In this document: positions 43,599 through 47,124 of the stretch, in pieces
Numbering within the stretch: position 1 is the stretch's first letter
Layout of the letters: each line of letters starts with the position of its first letter
Assembly (NCBI GenBank): GCA_011109175.1
Contig: RDEW01000135.1
Coordinates: 1 to 47,124, forward strand
Direction of reading: 5' to 3'
DNA: 47,124 bases
From: Dicyema japonicum
Taxonomy: Eukaryota; Dicyemida; Rhombozoa; Dicyemidae
Made by a program: the position numbers and the translations under genes
The notes under the pieces: model-generated
What the model was told of the DNA's origin: nothing
What the model saw: only the letters and a program-made list of their open reading frames with translations
Databases searched by the model: none

Positions 43599-44090
43599 AG
43601 CAACCCATTTGCAATTTCAGTTAAGAATCTCCCTTCTGAAAACCATATAATTAAGGAACAATTTATCGATTTGTTTAATGATGGATATGTAAAACACAAG
43701 TTTTCAACGAAGTTTTCCAAAGCGATTTTTTGATTCAAATGACTGATTCCTATTTAGAATTGGCAAAGATGGCACTTAAAGTGCTTATTCCATTCCAACT
43801 ACATATGAGTGTGAGACAGCGTTTTCAGCACTACTTACCATCAAATCAAAATTCTGCAATAGATTGGATGTGTCAAATGACATGAGGGTTGCATTGTCTA
43901 AAACAAACACGACTTAGAAAACTGGTGATGGTCAAATAAATGCATCCATTTCATTAATTATCATTCTTCAATTTTGCACTAATTTTTGTTTTTGTTAAAA
44001 TGTTAATTCACTAATTTAATGAAGGACCGCAAGCAATCAAAAAAATAAAAGAGGACCGCGACGTCTTTTTTTAAAGTTTGAGAACCACTG
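43599..44090 (+). mobile_element. hAT transposon remnant with transposase C-terminus and terminal repeat
   Basis: Translated pieces: NPFAISVKNLPSENHIIKEQ, FIDLFNDGYVKHKF, then after a shift MTDSYLELAKMALKVLIPFQ, and after another shift TTYECETAFSALLTIKSKFC and NRLDVSNDMRVALSKTNTT ending in TAG at 43915-43917. TTYxCExxFSxLxxIKSKxxNRL is the hallmark of the hAT dimerisation region of ZBED5-like transposases. The element ends with AGTTTGAGAACCACTG at 44075-44090, the reverse complement of the common hAT end CAGTGGTTCTCAAACT. The 5' half and 5' repeat were not found. Two frameshifts show it is inactive. Confidence 0.88.
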
Positions 44091-44104
44091 AACTAGAAGT
44101 GCAT

Positions 44105-45680
44105 GTTCACATCAATTTTTTTTAATCAATAACAATTTATTGAAGAATAAAGCCAAATAGTTAAAGGCTACTGGCTGGTATCAGGATTGAGAGCGCATTT
44201 CCCTTACGATCTGTAAGGAGATGCGCTCAATGAGCCAGCCCTTCTCTCTGACATCCCTCTTTCCTTTTAGCGACTAACGATCCAATTTTGTTGAGCAGGG
44301 CTAACGACCTGCTTTCTATGACTCCCGAAGTTTCGACTGCGACTGGTTCAAATGTGTACTGCTCGCCGAGGTATGTGTGCTTCTTTGCTTTAAGTATTTC
44401 TGCTTTCTCTGCAGCTGAGCCTGGATTTGTTGCACTCATTGTAATATTTGAAGGGGAGAAGCTATCTACGCAGGTGGCATCCCAGGCCAGGTACTTCCCA
44501 GCATCCCACGGGAACAGAGTCGCTCCATCCGGCCTTCTGTTTGCCGTGGCAAGTCCTAGGGGCTCCATCTGGACAGGGAATCCGGCAGCTTCTAGTCCCC
44601 ACGCAATAACCTTGTTGATTGCACTATGTCTCAGGCTCCTTCCAGCGCTCCTTCGGCAGGAAAGTGCGTGGAGTCCTTTCGCGTCGACTATTCCTCCACA
44701 TCTACAGCGATGGATTGCGCAAACATCGATTCCGAGGCGGACGCAAACCCCAATCCTCGTGGAGTCATCGTCCAGAAAAGTTCCGAGTGAAATGCACGGG
44801 AATGCTTTGAGCCATGCACCGCTAACGTTTGTTGATGCGGTAGCCAGACAAGCCAGACGATGCTGGTCGAGTTGTGGTTTTAGCTCATCGATGGTCCTCG
44901 AACATACAAGTTCGTTCCAGTCTCGTTGTTTGTTGAAGTTCTTCGGGAGTCCAAATTAAGTCCAATCCAAACATCGTGAGCCATGCATGCCATTGGTTCA
45001 GTGTCCGATCCGTTAATGTAGCGTAGGATCTGGTGAACTAGACCACGGGAAGCATATGTCGAAGACAGAAAGGCTGGGAGGGCGAGTTCAAGTGGCGAGC
45101 GTATCCCAATTCCTCCATAACGAAGTGGTAACTTGCATTGAGTCCACCCTGCTTTATCCAGAGAGATGTTAAGTGTTTCTTCAACAGAGGTCTTCAGCTT
45201 CTCATCGATAACTCTCAAGAAATCCATGTCTGTGAAACATGGGGATGTCCGTAGAAAATAGTGGTGTAAGGTGAAAATTCTTGAGGATGAAGAGAGAAAT
45301 GTGGAAGTCCAAAGACTTTAGATTGTGCGTCAGCTGTACGGATTAACTTTTCTCCTCCAAAACAGTTGACATGTCATACAGAGGAGATCCGAGGAAAATC
45401 GCCTTTTCTAGTCGGGTGACTTTGATGTCCTGGAGGCAAGTAGAAATGGTCGTTATTGCGCGTTTAAAGGTCTCCTCTCCACAGGTCACGTTAATAACTT
45501 CGCACTTCGATGGATTCGGCTCCAGTCAGAGTACCGCGAGGGCAGGGATGACGCGTTTAACCTCTTCCACAACAATTTCCCAACTTCCCCCAATGGTCGC
45601 GTCATCAAGGTACCATAAGTTCAAAGAGTTTTGATCGCAGATGATACACAGTCGATACCCAAAGCAAAGAGTAGAGGCCA
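44105..45680 (-). mobile_element. RLE-type LINE, RT end plus RPD nuclease, relatively GC-rich
   Basis: Minus-strand order: PLLFALGIDCVSSAIK, then NLWYLDDATIGG (about 45590-45625, the RT YxDD box as YLDD) and LEPNPSKCEVINVTCGEETF. Next is a frame at 45227-44880 with TLNISLDKAGWTQCKLPLRY, GGIGIRSPLELALPAFLSST. Then the nuclease frame at 44568-44227 with NRRPDGATLFPWDAGKYLAW and DATCVDSF, and PVAVETSGVIESRSLALLNK. RPD-(x)n-WD is the restriction-like endonuclease pattern of this LINE grade, distinct from the KPD type at 16 kb. Four or more breaks. Base composition is visibly rich in G+C beside AT-rich flanks. 5' truncated inside RT. Confidence 0.82.
44172..44240 (-). other. Large hairpin at the 3' end of the RLE LINE
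   Basis: GGCTGG (about 44173) pairs with CCAGCC (about 44235), ATTGAGAGCGCAT with ATGCGCTCAAT (one bulge), and CCTTAC with GTAAGG around loop GATCT at the tip. It lies just after the nuclease stop codon on the minus strand, where a 3' structure recognised by the reverse transcriptase would be expected. Confidence 0.7.
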
Positions 45681-45782
45681 AATTAATTAAATTTATTGAT
45701 TAATTAATGAAATTTATAGATAGATTTAAATTTTCAATTAAAAATTTATTAAATTTAATATTTTTAATCCAATTTGCGAATG
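45681..45782. other. AT-rich spacer
   Basis: Short A/T-only words between two LINE insertions; nothing recognised. Confidence 0.4.
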
Positions 45783-45925
45783 GACGAATTGAGATCACTC
45801 GCATTCGACAGAGGAAGATGGAAAAGACTAACTATAAATATTGTTTCTTTGAGTGTTGCACATGCGGGGCTATAATCATTATGGCTTTCGTGAAAGTGCC
45901 TTAATAATAATTGCGAATACCGATT
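45783..45925 (+). mobile_element. Solo 3' tail of a family 1 LINE
   Basis: The first 60 bp (from GGACGAATTGAG) are almost identical to 30178-30240 (CTT/CTCGCATTCGACAGAGG, AAGATGGAAAAGACTAAC), then the 3' end follows: GTTGCACATGC, a GCTATAATCATTATGGC hairpin and AGTGCCTTAATAATAATT. Strongly 5'-truncated insertion. It preserves the 3' end missing from the copy at 27.8-30.3 kb. Confidence 0.9.
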
Positions 45926-46079
45926 TGTTTATTCTCGTTTTTTTTAAGCAAAAAATGTCATGTGGCTCGCCGACGACGTGGTGGAATTTGAAGAAAAGAG
46001 CCTCACTTTCCCTTATCCTTATGGGTGGACCAGTAAGGAAGGCCATTGCCGTTGCGTAGGCGTTGTGGCAAAACCTTGA

Positions 46080-46560
46080 CCTGCCAGAATAATCCAACTC
46101 AATATAAATAGAATCAAGAACAAGGTCTCGAACTTCGGACGTTTTTGAAAGAAAATCACAATGATTTGTTAATTTGAGAATCTAAACTTTTTCCCAAAAA
46201 TTAAACAATATTTCCAGGATTCATAGTAATTCGTCATGACAGACTTGTGAAACTTGTGAGGGCTTTCTTACAGTAATTCGCTACGGAATTCCTTTTGATG
46301 ATATAACTGACAATGTCTAAAATGCGCTTACAGGCTATGGTAATATCGAACTTGTGCCCATCAAACTCCGATCCCGGAGACTTTCAATAATATTGGTCAA
46401 CGCATATCTACCACCGTTGGGTTCCTGCTCTTCCTTTTCTCCCAGATTGACTCCTCTCACGAAGGGAGTGAAGGATGTGATTATCTGTGGTGACCTCATG
46501 CGAAGCACCGACTATGGTCGGCAGGACAAGCAAATGACAAAAAGAAGAAAATGCTAATTA
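46080..46560 (+). mobile_element. Family 2 LINE, APE endonuclease fragment
   Basis: Pieces in order: IQLNINRIKNKVSNFGR, a QESKL-like segment (ESKLFPK), PGFIVIRHDR, TVIRYGIPFDDI, then a 67-codon frame (46354-46557) with IILVNAYLPP and VIICGDLMRSTDYGRQD, where LNAHSxDWG is usual. This is the N-terminal endonuclease domain without linker or RT. Stops and shifts throughout; the catalytic Asn of GDLN is lost. Confidence 0.75.
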
Positions 46561-47124
46561 CGGACCTTCACATATTCTGGTGATATTTCCAATGTGAATT
46601 AGTGAGTGTTTTATTAGTCATCAGAATCATATTTTTGATTTTCATAAACTCCTCCTGGTGTGGAGTAGTAAGAAGTATAATGTGAGGACGAAAGATTAAA
46701 TTTTGTCTTCTAAACATAGTAAATAATGATAACTGTCTTTGTTTTTAAACAATCACCCACGGCATATCTAAAATAACAAATGTGTCCTCACATCAGTAAA
46801 GAAGAGCTCCAATAACGAATAGCACAGCGAATATCAACGTTATGTACAAACCAATCATTCCTACCAATAATTTATAATTTAATACTATTTCTGTTAGTTT
46901 TATTCTCTGTGGATTGTTCACTGTTTTGTTGATTACTTTTGCTTATTATTAGTAACAACAAAATCATGGATTAAATAATTCAATTTCCGGCATTTTTGAA
47001 TATTATTGAATATTACCTACAATTTTACAATTTCTAATAAGTCTCTATTGTAAAAGTCATCTTGTTCTCAGTTCCTACTTTCTCAATAAACTCATTCTGA
47101 CTTGGATAAGACTCCTGATGTCTG
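46561..47124. other. AT-rich end of window, no gene seen
   Basis: No convincing exon, repeat or RNA gene. The sequence becomes low-copy-looking again, like the left end. Confidence 0.45.

Noticed and set aside
44288-44959. 223-codon plus-strand open frame
   Set aside because: It is the antisense shadow of the GC-rich RLE LINE, whose minus strand shows RT and RPD nuclease motifs.
1-47124. tRNA or rRNA genes
   Set aside because: No convincing A-box/B-box pair with a cloverleaf and no conserved rRNA words were found by eye; a covariance-model scan would be needed to exclude them.

Overview
The window is nuclear DNA of an animal. It is AT-rich, and its host genes are cut by extremely short spliceosomal introns, about 20 to 31 nt. 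GT...AG introns averaging about 26 nt are, from memory of the literature, a hallmark of dicyemid mesozoans (parasites of cephalopod kidneys, e.g. Dicyema). I infer a dicyemid or a close relative; this is not proven from the sequence alone. Standard ORF calling misses most host genes here, because exons of 55 to 380 nt are split by these micro-introns.

Host genes recognised: an 11-exon leucine-rich-repeat plus guanylate-kinase-like gene of LRGUK type (8.2-10.0 kb, minus); a divergent three-exon actin (12.3-13.5 kb, plus); and two six-exon copies plus one fossil of a secreted tandem C-type-lectin-like gene (25.0-26.0, 37.0-38.0 and 17.3-17.6 kb, all minus). Weaker candidates are a 120-residue protein with a Sin3-interaction-like helix beside a CRE (4.6-4.9 kb) and several short coding-like stretches without a recognised product.

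The rest is a graveyard of mobile elements. Family 1 non-LTR elements (APE endonuclease plus RT, 3' hairpin and TAA-rich tail) lie at 14.6-15.8, 21.6-24.2, 27.3-27.8, 27.8-30.3, 30.3-32.4 and 45.8-45.9 kb. Family 2 (jockey/CR1/L2-like, with a 2A-like motif at the start of ORF2) lies at 10.1-11.3, 20.4-21.5, 24.4-24.6, 33.2-36.1, 39.6-42.0 (minus), 42.0-42.3 (minus) and 46.1-46.6 kb. Elements with restriction-like endonuclease modules lie at 7.1-7.5 (minus), 16.0-17.0 (plus, one intact ORF) and 44.1-45.7 kb (minus, RT plus RPD-type nuclease). A gag-like ORF1 (42.3-43.3 kb) and a hAT transposase remnant with its terminal repeat (43.6-44.1 kb) follow. A 47-bp satellite carrying one CACGTG per unit lies at 26.4-26.9 kb, just upstream of the first lectin-like copy.

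Layout: 1-10 kb is low-copy host sequence; 10-24 kb alternates host genes, duplicated blocks and elements; 24-39 kb is a lectin-like gene duplication whose two copies are separated by about 10 kb of satellite and LINE insertions; 39-46 kb is almost entirely elements. Nearly every element is broken by stops or frameshifts. The lectin-like and LRGUK-like genes also carry single-base frame breaks, often in homopolymers, so either decay or consensus error must be considered. All homology statements rest on recognition by eye; no search was run.
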